Shown here: positions 1-10,014 of the stretch, in pieces | How the letters are laid out: every line of letters begins with the position of its first letter | Position numbering within the stretch: the stretch's first letter is position 1 | Assembly (NCBI GenBank): GCA_022701365.1 | Contig: JAKUHH010000027.1 | Span: 152,203-216,202, forward strand | Source: Mycocentrospora acerina | Lineage: Eukaryota > Ascomycota > Dothideomycetes > Pleosporales | DNA length: 64,000 bases | Reading direction: 5' to 3' | The notes under the pieces: generated by a model | What the model was told of the DNA's origin: nothing | Databases searched by the model: none | What the model saw: only the letters and a program-made list of their open reading frames with translations | Translations under genes and position numbers: made by a program

Positions 1-276
1 CACCGTGTTGCCTGTGCCATGCGCGAACTTTATTTTGAACTTCATCCGATTCGGCAAGATCGAAGAGATTGCCAACAAAGGGAAGACCTTTGGGGCCTGG
101 TGGAAGGTGTTTCCTCCGTGAGTCCTAGAATTCCGATTTAGTTTGTTGTTACTCAAAGACACTGGTTTTCCTATTTGTACCTTGAAAGTATTTGGTACGG
201 CCCAGATATAGAAGCCAACGGCCAAGAAGAGCGTGACAGCAGACGCAAGAATTACTTTCCCCAATGCAGAGCCCAT
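1..276 (-). CDS. Cytochrome P450, N-terminal part (runs off the left edge)
   Basis: Only the first 73 residues lie in the window. Exon 1 (276-181, 32 codons) encodes a hydrophobic membrane anchor beginning MGSALGKVILAS. A 56-nt intron (180-125, GTACAA donor, CTAG end) follows, and exon 2 (124-1) continues in phase with the proline-rich hinge LPPGPKGLPFVGN, the P450 signature that follows the anchor. The heme-binding and I-helix regions lie outside the window, so the subfamily cannot be given. The gene is divergent from the SDR gene at 701, and the 424-bp gap holds two CCCCACA motifs, so it probably belongs to the catabolic cluster. Expected to be an ER-bound monooxygenase. Confidence 0.75.
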   Translation of the reverse strand, partial: MGSALGKVILASAVTLFLAVGFYIWAVPNTFKVQIGKPVSLSNNKLNRNSRTHGGNTFHQAPKVFPLLAISSILPNRMKFKIKFAHGTGNTV

Positions 277-700
277 AATGGGCTCTATCGACCAAGTTGG
301 CAGTCTTCTAATCATGTATGCGAACGGTAATCAGGTTAGAACAGTAACAGTATGGGTGACAAGGATGACGAGTATTACAGATAGAAAAGTGTAAATGGAC
401 GGTGAGAGTAAGTTCACTTCATTTTGAACAAATTTTTGACTGTTTCATTTCCTATTAGATTGATTTCAAAATGGATGTCCAATCCTGGTATCGCGCCAGT
501 GTCCTCCCACATTCAACTAACGTTGGAATTCCCCGCTTATTCGTTGTCCACATGTTTCCCCATCACCCCACATTGAGTTCCCCACATGGCATAACGAACA
601 GCATCGACTCGACTGGGAAAAAAAATTCTGTCTTAGATTTGAACAAAAGCATAATCTCTTTGTCAAAGACCTTTTGGGATTTTTATTCAAATCCGGGAGC
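277..700. other. Divergent intergenic promoter between P450 and SDR genes
   Basis: This 424-bp gap separates two divergent start codons. It contains two closely spaced CCCCACA motifs (566 and 580). No convincing coding sequence is seen; a 77-codon open frame here overlaps the promoter and has no recognisable domain. Confidence 0.6.
566..585. promoter_or_regulatory. Two CCCCACA motifs
   Basis: CCCCACA occurs at 566-572 and 580-586, 14 bp apart in the same orientation, 116-135 bp before the SDR start and about 300 bp before the P450 start. The same motif recurs in the other cluster promoters. I infer it is the site of the C2H2 regulator encoded at 16676-19583. Confidence 0.55.
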
Positions 701-1834
701 ATGACGACCTATACTTTCAAAGACGAAGAGCTCATTGCTCTCAAGGGTAAAACGGTTCTGATCACAGGCTGTGCAACTGGAATCGGAAAGGCCACGACCG
801 AGCTTGCTCACAGTACGCAAGATTCTGCCTATGCTTTGAAAGCATCAAAAATTAAGCTTCTAAATTTTTATAACATGTAGAGTACGGCGCGAATGTCGCG
901 TTGGGCGACTGGAACGATGTGCTCGGTCAACAGCTCGCAGATAAACTCGGAGAGTAAGTTCAGGCTAAATTTGACGCAACAGGTTGCACGTGCCGAATAT
1001 GAAAGCTGACCGTGAAACTTGATGAAAAAAGACGCGCAATCTTTCGCAAATGCGATGTTTCTGTCTGGAAGGATATTTTGACTCTTTTTCAAGATGCCTG
1101 GACTACGTTTGGCATCATCCATGCTGTCGTATCCAACGCTGGTATCAACACCGAAAACCTATTCAAGGATGAGCTAGACCCGGCGACAGGTATTTTGATG
1201 GCGCCAAACTTGAAGTCGTTAGAGGTCAATCTAACTGGTAAGTTGATAGTAATTACATGAGCCATTGGTCCAGGAAACTTCGACTAACTTCTAATCCAAT
1301 TTTGAAGGAATGCTTTATGCTGTTAAATGTGCAGAACACTACTTTGCTAAATGGCCGTCAGTACGCTGCCAAATTGTCATGACAGGTTCAGCTGCCAGCT
1401 TCCTTGATACACCGCCTTTATACCTTTACTGCACTGCAAAAGCTGGACTACTTGGTCTCATGCGCGGTTTGAGAACTCAATTGATTAAGAAGAACATCAC
1501 CATAAATCTAGTTTGTCCGTGGTTGACCAGTACGTGGAGCAGGTTTCGAGACTTTAGAGCTTTAAGACTAACAAACTTTGCGACTGTAGTCACACCAATG
1601 CTTCTTCCAGAGATGCATAATGTTTGGAAGGGGCTTCCATCAAATCAGCCAGAGGGAGTCGGACGCGCTTTGTTGATGCCAATTGTTAGATCAGATATCA
1701 ATGGAAAAGCTTTCTTCATTGCTGGACACCAAATCGTGGATTTTGAAGATAAGCTATTGGAAACTCAGTTTGCTTGGATGGGTCGCGACCTAAGTAATGC
1801 GGTGACCGAAGGGCAGCGTAGATTGATATCATAA
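701..1834 (+). CDS. Short-chain dehydrogenase/reductase (SDR)
   Basis: Five exons join in phase: 701-812, 881-953, 1032-1237, 1308-1529 and 1590-1834, giving 285 residues, normal for a classical SDR. The Rossmann cofactor motif TGCATGIG lies near residues 24-31. Further along are an NAG motif (SNAGINTE), a catalytic serine in TGSAAS, and the YxxxK pair in YCTAKAG. The last intron (60 nt, divisible by three and open) is supported by the family match it restores (WLTITPMLLPEM). It probably oxidises an alcohol or reduces a ketone with NAD(P). It shares a promoter with the P450 at the left edge. It resembles fungal 15-hydroxyprostaglandin-dehydrogenase-like SDRs; the substrate is unknown. Confidence 0.85.
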
Positions 1835-2478
1835 TTGATATATAGGGACCACCATCATGGACTTCATTCAGTTTCAGAATTCTAATGAATGTTCATCGGA
1901 TAATTAGCTTGTCAGACGTTGTTCTCATGGCTCGCATTTAACCCAACTACAAGACGTTAGAACTCGCGGGTAGTTAAGGTTGCAGAAGATGAATGCGCGT
2001 AGGCAGTCACAAATTGTTGAAATATGAACACCTTATTAAGTGACCTACCCTAGCAGGTCATATGGCCATGTATTTACCTACTTCTCCTACCGTCAGACTA
2101 GTCAATCTTCAATCAATCATCTCGTGTGAATCTCACTGCAGCGTTCACTTCTACATGAATATCGAAACTATGTAGCGCAATCTAGAAATTGATCAGGCCG
2201 TCCGAATACTTACTAGCAGGCTGTAAGATGAAGATCAAATATCTTGATCTACGTGGAGGATTCTAACATTAATGCTGCAAAATCGCAACACTTGTTCAAT
2301 TCGTTCTCGGGTTATTATTTACGCGATTTTAGATGTATTTTGGAATTAAATTACATTTGTACACTTCTTACTCAACTTGCAAGTAACAAATTCACTTTGT
2401 TTCAGTATGTTACTCATCAGGAGACTGGCAATGCCGTCTTCTCTAGTAATTGAGTATTATTCATTGATTGGCTCTCTC
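1835..2478. other. Intergenic, nothing recognised
   Basis: This AT-rich stretch lies between the convergent SDR gene and the monooxygenase pseudogene. Only short open frames without domain resemblance occur. It holds no CCCCAC motif, as expected for a gap with only 3' ends. Confidence 0.5.
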
Positions 2479-3930
2479 CTATCGTATTGTAATATTTTGT
2501 AAAATCATGCTGTATAACACGAGCTCCATATTCTGGTTGATTAGTATTGTTAGCATGTTGCAGTGTAGATTATATAGGAATATCATATTTTGAAGGTTCT
2601 TCGAAAACACGGGATTGGATTCTGCCTTCTTCACCAGCTGAAAGTAGGTATCCTTTTCTACAGCCTGCTGGGGATCAAGCTCGAACAAGCGGCAGAGATT
2701 AGAACTTGAAACAACATCAATGATCTCAAGGTAGAGCTTTCTGCGCACTTCTCTATACTTGTTGAGAATTGAGTCATCAGCTCTCTTTTCGTATATGCCA
2801 CGAAGACAGTCAAAAAGATTTCCGACGTCGAAGATGCCGCCCGTCAGACCTAAGCCACCACTTTCAAGAGAATTAAATCAACATGGTTTGTCTAAAATTT
2901 TGAAAGTAGGATTACTTACAACGGATTGCAGAGATATGCTGCGTTAGCAGCGAGCAGTATTCGGCCAATTCGCATTGATTTGGCGAGACGCTGATGAACT
3001 TTGTAAGGAGCAAAGTTGGCGACCCTTTATTCTTCTGGCTCTGGGTTGCCGGGAAGCTTAATCTTAAATTTTGATTGTAATCTTTCGCGAAGTTCGTTCT
3101 TTGTTAATCCAGATTTTTCACCATAGGTAATCCTCCACAGATCGTCCTTCGATATTCTGGCTGCCATAAACCAGTGCTCTGGGTCAACAATGAAGTTTGA
3201 GTCTTTCCAGCCAAACTAGTCGAAGTTATAGTAAGTCAAGTTATAGTTAGCATCGCTTAAGCGAATGAGAATATTGTAAACTCATATTTGTTGCGACAAT
3301 TTGCTCATCCCATATTCTGCCGGGAAATTCCTAGTCCCCAAACAAAGACCTCCTTACTTGACTTTTTGCCCCATCGCAGCCAATGATATAATCAGCTTCA
3401 AGCCTTTTTTCCACTTCCGGCGTTTGTACATCGACCCATGCCCTCTCTTTACTTTGTCCTAACCCCGTGATCTTATACTTGAATAAGATCTTTGCATCGG
3501 CGTACTTCTTCAAATTATCCCTCAAGATACGCTACAGGTCAGTCAAAGTTATGCATGCTAGACGATCTGGTTCGTTGTTCATTACACTGGCATCCAGATC
3601 CACAAACATAGTTCCATCTAGTTTACGCCAACATACACCGTGCGGGAGAAATCCGCGTGAGCATACTTCTTCTCCAACGCCGGCATGATTCAATTCATAC
3701 ATTGCGGGTGGATCGTAATGGGTTGCGCGAGCCCCCTGGTCTAAATCTTCGCTCATTTCGAGAATAGTTACGGGGATGTTACTTCTTGCGAGAAAAAGGG
3801 CCAGGAGCATGCCGGATGGACCAGCACCAACGATAATGGCCTTCAAAATTGTGTCAAAAAATTTCAAAAAGTCTTATTAATGGTACAAGCAGCTCACATT
3901 TCAGAACCCGGGTGATGAAGGAGTGGCCAT
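2479..3930 (-). pseudogene. FAD-dependent aromatic monooxygenase, inactivated by in-frame stops
   Basis: Reading the minus strand from ATG at 3930 across a phase-0 intron (about 3897-3839) gives a PHBH-fold hydroxylase: FAD dinucleotide motif IIVGAGPSGMLLA, the second FAD motif YIIGCDGAKSQVR, and later VHQRLAKSMRIGR and GGLGLTGG. The frame is interrupted at four places: TGA 3903-3901, TAG 3534-3532, TAG 3333-3331 and TAA 3030-3028. Protein similarity continues in the same frame on both sides of the last three stops. Each stop can arise from CGA, CAG or CAA by one C-to-T change. Splicing around 3200-3280 is also unclear. The intact family hydroxylates phenols using NAD(P)H. A GTGGGG motif still sits upstream at 4160, so loss may be recent. 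The C-terminal end is uncertain. Confidence 0.8.
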
Positions 3931-4292
3931 GACGTGCGAAAGATAGTCAACATAATTGCTTGGCACGAAATTATGCAGTATAGAAGGACACAGGGAAAGT
4001 GAAAGACCCTATATGAAGGAGAGTCGATACTTTAATCAAGTGTATCATTGATTATATAAATCAAATGAACCCCCCGAAACTACAGGTGTACATGATGTGA
4101 GAAGAGTTGTTAGCCTTCTCCAGGTCAACCTACCCTACGTGATAAGTTCGCTACAGTAGGTGGGGAAATCACTTCAGAATTATTTTCACCGATAGGGGAT
4201 TGGATATTAATAGCAATTTAATTTGAGTTTGATTCCTAAATGTCGTACTCGACATAAGAACGACCAATAGTAATGAACAATGGCTAATGGTC
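3931..4292. other. Intergenic promoter of the monooxygenase pseudogene
   Basis: This 362-bp gap lies between the 3' end of the dehydrogenase gene (4293) and the 5' end of the pseudogene (3930). It holds one GTGGGG core at 4160. No coding sequence is seen. Confidence 0.5.
4160..4165. promoter_or_regulatory. GTGGGG core motif
   Basis: The single GTGGGG (preceded by G rather than T) lies 230 bp upstream of the pseudogene start. It is one of the weaker matches to the TGTGGGG motif. Confidence 0.35.
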
Positions 4293-5387
4293 TCAATCTT
4301 CAGGTCCTCCCAAGAATCTGTATACCACTGAAGCATCTCGATCCTGCGAATTGTTAGTCATGTTTTTATGTTGAATGAGAGGTAGTCGGAACTTACAATG
4401 CATCGTTCGTCGACTGCGACCTTCTCATACACCTTCATGGCGGCCTCCCCAATACTAGGCTTAATGCCGACACTATTTGCCGCATCCACACCAAGTCCAA
4501 CATCTTTAACAAGCATCTGTGCCTTAAAACCTAGTCTGTAATTATGACTACTTGGAGCATGTTCCACTATACCTGGCACTGGACAAACATGATCAGCCAT
4601 GAAGCTCTGTCCGGTAGAGTTCTTGATGATTTCGTGAAGCAGGTGTTTGTCCAGACCCAGCTTAATGCCAGTCGCCATTGCTTCTGATGTTGCAAGAAGA
4701 ATCGTACATGAGAGATAATTGTTGCAAATCTTAGCTGCCAGACCGTAGCCTAGCCCACCACAGTAAAATATCTTTTTGGCGTTACCCATGTGCTCAGATA
4801 CGGTTCGAATGCGCTGCGCAACCCGAATTTCGTCAATTCCTTTTGATTTCTGTACTTTGGGATTGGATGTACCTAGTAAAATTGAAAGTTCTCCTATATC
4901 GGCGGCTGGCTTGCCTCCAGAAACAGGACTGTCCACGTAAGTGCCCATGCTTGCTGCTTGCAACGCATTACCAACTTCCTGCGCACATGCGACATCAATG
5001 GTACTACATTCAAGGTAAATCCGACTCTTGTTTTGATTACTTTGTGTAAGATTTCGTGCAGCAATTATACCGGTATTATCGTTCAAGTAAACATCCCTGA
5101 CGTTTTTGCTGGCTGGGACTATCGACACAATTGTTAAGGCATTTACCGCTACCTCTCTCGCAGTGCTGACGATTTCGATTGGACCATGCTGCTCATATTC
5201 TTTTTTAAATTGTTCACAGTTTTGAACAAAGGTATCGTTGATGTAAAGGGTACTCTCCGCGTCCATATTCTTTCTTACGTTGGCTGCCATTCCGTAGCCC
5301 ATCGCGCCCAACCCTTGTTTTGTCAGATATAGGCCGCTGACGACGAAACCTTAACATACCTATAAAACCAATATTATTTTCTATCAT
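4293..5387 (-). CDS. 3-hydroxyisobutyrate dehydrogenase / 6PGDH-like NAD(P) oxidoreductase
   Basis: Three exons (5387-5360, 5313-4397, 4343-4293) give 331 residues. The first 46-nt intron splits the Rossmann loop; splicing restores GFIGLGAMGYGMA, the GxGxxG cofactor site. The substrate motif SPVSGGKPAADIGE and the catalytic lysine block GYGLAAKICNN are present. The last exon ends RFLGGPED. Members of this beta-hydroxyacid dehydrogenase family oxidise hydroxy acids or reduce semialdehydes. The gene is divergent from the metallo-beta-lactamase-fold gene, and the 217-bp gap between them holds a CCCCACA motif. In this cluster it may handle a semialdehyde or hydroxyacid formed after ring cleavage; that role is inferred. 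Confidence 0.87.
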
Positions 5388-5514
5388 GATTTCTTGTTGT
5401 ATGGCAAGAATTTTTTTCGTTTTTACACTTTGATGTGATAAAGAATGTCACGATGGTTGGACTAGGGAAAAGTAGGCAAGATTTCTGGGCGAGGTAATGC
5501 GGGGAAACTTCCTC

Positions 5515-5521
5515 CCCCACA
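5515..5521. promoter_or_regulatory. CCCCACA motif in divergent promoter
   Basis: One CCCCACAT copy lies between the divergent dehydrogenase (start 5387) and metallo-beta-lactamase-fold gene (start 5605), about 85-130 bp from each. Confidence 0.5.
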
Positions 5522-5604
5522 TTTAGCAAGCGACAAGTTAGTCTTCACTGGTTTGAGCAAAACATAATAGAGGAGAGACTTTGTTTGCGATTACGAACAT
5601 CCCT

Positions 5605-6728
5605 ATGGTCATGTCGAATACCAACACGAATCTGCATATGGACGATACAGTGCGTGTCCGACTCCTCGACGGCGGAAGTATGTCAACGGCGACATTGAGT
5701 CTCCTTCATGTAGCAGCAGGGCCTTCAGAAAAATTTCGCATGTATGACTGGTGTTTTTTGATTTCGCACAAGTCAACAGGAAGACATATCTTGTGGGATG
5801 TCGGTCTAACATCGGTTCGTCACTCAATACCTGGCGATGGGTCAATGCAACGATCAGCTGGTTGTGTTAATGAATACTACAGGACTATTCACTTTACACG
5901 CCATGGGTACGGAAAAATATGCTTCCAAGTGCCAAACCCATTGGACCACGCAAATCATTAGAACAGCAATTAACAGAACTGGGAGTAACCAGGGATCACA
6001 TCGATGCAGTCATTTTCAGGTAAGGCATATCGAGACTCCCTTTCACTTCTCCGCGACAGTTTTCAAATAGTAACGAGTAGTATTATGATATGATCAGTCA
6101 TGCGCATTGGGATCATTGCCGGCCGATTAAACATGAATTCCCAAATGCCACCGCGTTTTTTGGTCCAGGTACGAAAGCTTTTTGTTCACCGGGTCATTTC
6201 GAAAACGGGAAACCTACAGAGAGTATTCAATGGGATGGAAGATTCTTCAATACTGAAGGCCTCTCTACAGAGACCTGGCAGGAGTTGGATGAGGAGTTGT
6301 GGGTCAAATGGGGACCCTTTGAGAAAGCTCTAGATTTTTTCCACGACGGTAGCTTTTGGATCATCGATTCACCTGGCCACATGCCAGGAAACCTTTCTGC
6401 AGCAGCAAAACTTGAGGATTCAGGAGAATGGGTAATTTTGGGAGGAGACTGCTGCCATTCACGTGCATTGCTACGAGGGGAGGCTCAAATCGCGCATTAT
6501 GAAACTACAGAAGGGACGATTCAAGCTTATCTTCATATGGATCTTGAGGCTGCTATGGATACGATTAGTCGAATCCGGAAGGCAGAAGAGGAACATGGCA
6601 TGCATATTGCACTAGCGCATGATGAATCGTGGTTGGTGGCTATGGAAGACCCAATACTCATGTCTTTGCTAGGTGAAGACAAGCGTGGGGACTGGCTAGA
6701 CAGGGTGAAAAGAGGAGAAGAACCATGA
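5605..6728 (+). CDS. Metallo-beta-lactamase-fold hydrolase (lactonase/lactamase-like)
   Basis: Three exons (5605-5814, 5883-6019, 6098-6728) encode 325 residues. The start is the first in-frame ATG. The second intron interrupts the metal site; splicing gives SHAHWDHC, the HxHxDH dizinc motif. Further ligand candidates are the His in SPGHMPGN and the Asp/His in GGDCCH. The fold and length resemble the quorum-lactonase branch of the superfamily, which hydrolyses lactones; related fungal enzymes open lactams of plant benzoxazolinones (family knowledge, not shown here). In this cluster it may hydrolyse a lactone or cyclic ester intermediate. Its promoter is shared with the dehydrogenase on the other strand. 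Confidence 0.87.
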
Positions 6729-6742
6729 AACCATGTGGGCAG

Positions 6743-6783
6743 GTGGGGTTTGTTTGCGCATGCTTATGCAAAGTTGACCCCAC
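6743..6783. promoter_or_regulatory. Inverted pair: GTGGGG and CCCCACA
   Basis: GTGGGG at 6743-6748 and CCCCACA at 6778-6784 face each other in the 156-bp gap before the NAD(P)-binding gene. Confidence 0.5.
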
Positions 6784-6884
6784 AATTTCAGACAATAACG
6801 TATGTTAGTTGTGGATAGGTAACATCACTCTCACAAGTCATCTTTACTCGCAAGATATTTAATTAAAAAATTTTCACTACGATC

Positions 6885-7857
6885 ATGGGCTTACAATTTG
6901 GTGTTACAGGCCCTGCTGGCTTCAGTGGCTCGCATATCTGTGTTGAGCTCATCAACCGCGGTCACAGCGTCAGAGGGCTCTCAAGGAAGCCCGAAAAACT
7001 AGGCCTCCATGAGAATTACAAGCCTTATTCGATTAATATTGACATGTGCTCCTTGCTCGACCTGATCGAAGCTTTCCGGGGCCTCGATGTATTGGTAAAC
7101 GCATATGGGCCGCACACGGGAGGTGAACACGCGCTTCAATACAGTAAGATCCTACTATCAAACCAATATTGAGTCCCACTTATGGAAATATTTAGAGCCA
7201 TTTTTGGAGCTTACAAGAAAAATTGTCATCGCTGCTAGGGAGGCGAAAGTAGGCTACTTTGTCATGATTGGCGGCTGTGGCTCCCTTCACCTTCCAGGCA
7301 ACCGTCTGAAGAGTTGCCTCGAAAGCGAATCATGGTGGCTCTCCTACCGCCGCGGTATCGCTGATAGCGAAGCCCACGTGTCTTATATGGAGGAACGTCT
7401 TGGCTCCATGGGCTCTTCTCTTCGCAACTACCGTAACGCTCGAAAACTTCTACGTGCTGGTAGAGCCGACGACCAGGCAAAGGAAGTCATAGAGCATTAT
7501 GAGAGAACGGCACTGAAAAATGACCATGCGTTGACTTTTGTCACTGCATGTAGGACTACATTCATGTTTTTCGATGGAAATACGTCGTTTAAATGGACGT
7601 TTGTGTCTCCTCCTGCTTTATACAGGCCTGGCAAGAGGACAGAAAAATACGAGACGATATTCGACGAACTTCCCATCAAGCAGACACAAGTGGAAGCCAA
7701 AAGTCTGGATGGAAGGCTGCACGGAATCAGTGCGGCAGATCTGGCAATTGCAATTGCTGATGAAGCGGAGCTTCAGATTAGGACTGGGAGACACTGGAGC
7801 GCATTTTCAGATATGTCGGACGATGTACCCGCTGATTCTTATCTCTCTCTATCTTAA
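6885..7857 (+). CDS. NAD(P)-binding protein, NmrA/YwnB-like atypical SDR
   Basis: Exons 6885-7143 and 7196-7857 (52-nt intron, GTAAGA donor) give 306 residues. The N-terminus GVTGPAGFSGSHI carries the GxxGxxG cofactor loop of atypical SDRs, followed by a basic SRKPEKL segment that could favour NADPH. The C-terminal third reads FVSPPALYRPGKRT and SAADLAIAIADEAE, which match the pattern of NAD(P)H-binding proteins of the COG2910 kind. The function in the cluster is not evident: a reductase or redox-sensing role are both possible. The gene lies 156 bp after the hydrolase on the same strand, with its own pair of GTGGGG motifs. Confidence 0.8.
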
Positions 7858-8201
7858 ACGCGTCATGCCAAAACGCTTTAATTAATTGGAGTTTTATGCT
7901 TGATGAATTTGCTCTCAAAATCCAAAAACTAAAATCTACTTCTCTTAACATACCCTTGAATTAATACATATTTAGGTTGTCCGTGGAAGTTGGTACAATT
8001 ACGTCCAATGTAGTTTCTCACGGTAGTGCCTTGAGGATACAATGCAAGGTCACATCACTTCAAGTGGTTCGATTCACTTATTCAGTGTCTCAAAAATTCC
8101 AGAATCAGTATTTTTCTGGCTACTGTCTCATGAGCAGAAACTGGCTACAAGCTAAGACTACGAGTCGCGGCCTACAAAACGAATTCCTCAAGCACATTCC
8201 C
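7858..8201. other. Convergent 3' intergenic region
   Basis: This 344-bp gap lies between the 3' ends of the NAD(P)-binding gene and the dioxygenase gene. It has no recognisable gene and no CCCCAC motif. Confidence 0.5.
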
Positions 8202-9717
8202 TCAGGTCTTTGAAGAAGCATTTTTCAGAATTCTCTCCACCTCTTCAGCATGACTGGAGAAATTGTTAATCAGATCATCCCACATCTTAGGCTCATGCTC
8301 ATGCTTAGCATTACTGTTCCACGCATAGTCTGTAATGGTGAAGGGCCTGCTGCTCTCGAACATAAAAGCGATGGATCCTTCGGAAATCCTCATTACTGGT
8401 GGATCAGCTCTACTAGCCTCTTTGAATTGCTCATAGGCAACCCCATGTGGAACCATACCACACTCAAAGGATATACTGCCAGGCTCGAAGCCATCCGAAC
8501 GACCCGCATAGTCACCATAAATAAGACCCATCAACTCAGAGGCAACGTTACGGTGGTAATATGGTGGTCGGTAGGTATGAGAAGCGACATCCCATCGAGG
8601 CTGGAAGGTTAAAATATCTGCCAGAGGAGCTGCAGGATCGCGCGATCTAGCTGTCAAGACGCAAAATATGGAAGGGTCGATGTGATCAACGGAGATGGAT
8701 CCAACATTAACGAACTTCGTAAGGTCGTACTTGTATGGAATATAGTTGCCATGCCAGGCGACGACGTCAAATGGGGAGTGGCGCTGGGTACTTTTAAAGT
8801 ATTTACCACCTAACTTATAAATGACATCCCATGGGTCGTTGTGTGTAATCTCATAAGATGCCACGGGATGCAAGAAGTCGCGAGTATTTGCCAACCCGTT
8901 TGCACCAAGAGGGCCAAGCTCCGGAAGCTCGAAATTGGATCCCCAGATCTCTAGAATATAGCCACGTGTTGGACCCTCAATCTTGACTTTGAATCGCTGG
9001 CCACGTTGAATGACACAAATTTCACCTGGCTGCACATACATGTGACCAAACTCAGTCTGAATATCGAGAGCACCTTCTTGTGGTACGATGCAGTAGTCGC
9101 CATCTGAGTTGACGAAAGCAGAGTTTTCCATGCTCTTGTTGCATAAGAAAACATGTGTGGCGAGGCCTTCTTGGAGAGTGGGGTCTCCTGAGCCAGCAAT
9201 CGTTTTGAGGCCAGAAACAAAATCTACGTCGCTCCCTTTGGGTATATCAAACGGTGCCCAAGCCAGCTGAGTAGGTGACAAGTGGACACGTTTGTTCATC
9301 GGGAGAAAGTTGGATTCGGTGTGGTCGTTGTCTGGAAGGTCCGTCTTTGAGTATATAGTCAGCACATTCTGCTTGGTTAAATATCATATAGTCTGAACTT
9401 ACAAACCCTTGATGAGCCACAGCGGGCCTAGCGCGGTACAACCATGCTTTCTTATTGACTTTACGAGGGGCGACAAATGCAGAAGCTGTCATCTGCTCGG
9501 TATACAGACCGAATCGCACGCTGCGCGGATTGTTTTGCCCCTGTGGAATCGTACCAGGTACAGCTTCAGACTCAAAGTGGTTGTCAAATCCAGGCATGTA
9601 TTTATAAGGGTCATTCTTCCTGGTCGCAAATGATGGGATGGTGCCATCTTTTTGGGTCTCTGCCCAATGGAATATCTTTTGATACTCTTTAGGATCGGTG
9701 GTTTGTGTTGAAGGCAT
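8202..9717 (-). CDS. Homogentisate 1,2-dioxygenase-like ring-cleavage enzyme
   Basis: Exons 9717-9403 and 9344-8202 encode 485 residues. I chose the acceptor that gives HQGFTDLPDNDH (58-nt intron), because the alternative acceptor would leave a 34-nt intron. The family block PPYYHRN followed by SELMGLIYG supplies the iron-ligand His and Glu, and VPHGV the second His. Homogentisate dioxygenases open the ring of 2,5-dihydroxyphenylacetate to maleylacetoacetate. Here the usual PHGPD is PHGVA and the preceding segment (SFECGM) also differs, so this looks like a diverged paralogue whose substrate may not be homogentisate. Maleylacetoacetate isomerase and fumarylacetoacetase, the usual neighbours, are absent. 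The gene is divergent from the P450 at 10015 across a promoter with three GTGGGG cores. Confidence 0.88.
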
Positions 9718-9823
9718 TTTTGTATATTCGTCGGGCAATCAAGAATGAGCGTGAATCAATTTGAATTAAGTATTTTCATGCTCCCAATCTTTCTGTAATG
9801 CCAAATTTGTGGCGGCCACCAAT

Positions 9824-9892
9824 GTGGGGGGATTAGGTCTTGTTTGGGGGGGAATGTGGGGTTGACTTTTGCCTCTCGTGGACAGTCCCCAC
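9824..9892. promoter_or_regulatory. Three GTGGGG/CCCCAC motifs in dioxygenase-P450 promoter
   Basis: GTGGGG at 9824 and 9856 (both TGTGGGG) and CCCCAC at 9887 lie in the 297-bp gap between the divergent dioxygenase and P450 starts. A further run of seven G at 9846-9852 lies between the first two. Confidence 0.6.
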
Positions 9893-10014
9893 GATACAAT
9901 ATTCTGCAAATACAGCAGAACCAGCTTTACATTACCCGCATCTCCATACACTGAGCTAAATAGACGTGAGGAGGAGCCATAAATTATTTAGTCTTATCAA
10001 CTATCATCTGTATC

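Noticed and set aside
3190..3200. A fifth stop (TAG in FD-stop-FGW) in the FAD monooxygenase
   Set aside because: It may be the acceptor of an intron; splicing there is unclear, so it was not counted.
9369..9402. A 34-nt intron in the homogentisate-dioxygenase-like gene
   Set aside because: A later acceptor (intron 9402-9345, 58 nt) gives a family-typical HQGFTDLPDNDH join and a normal intron length.
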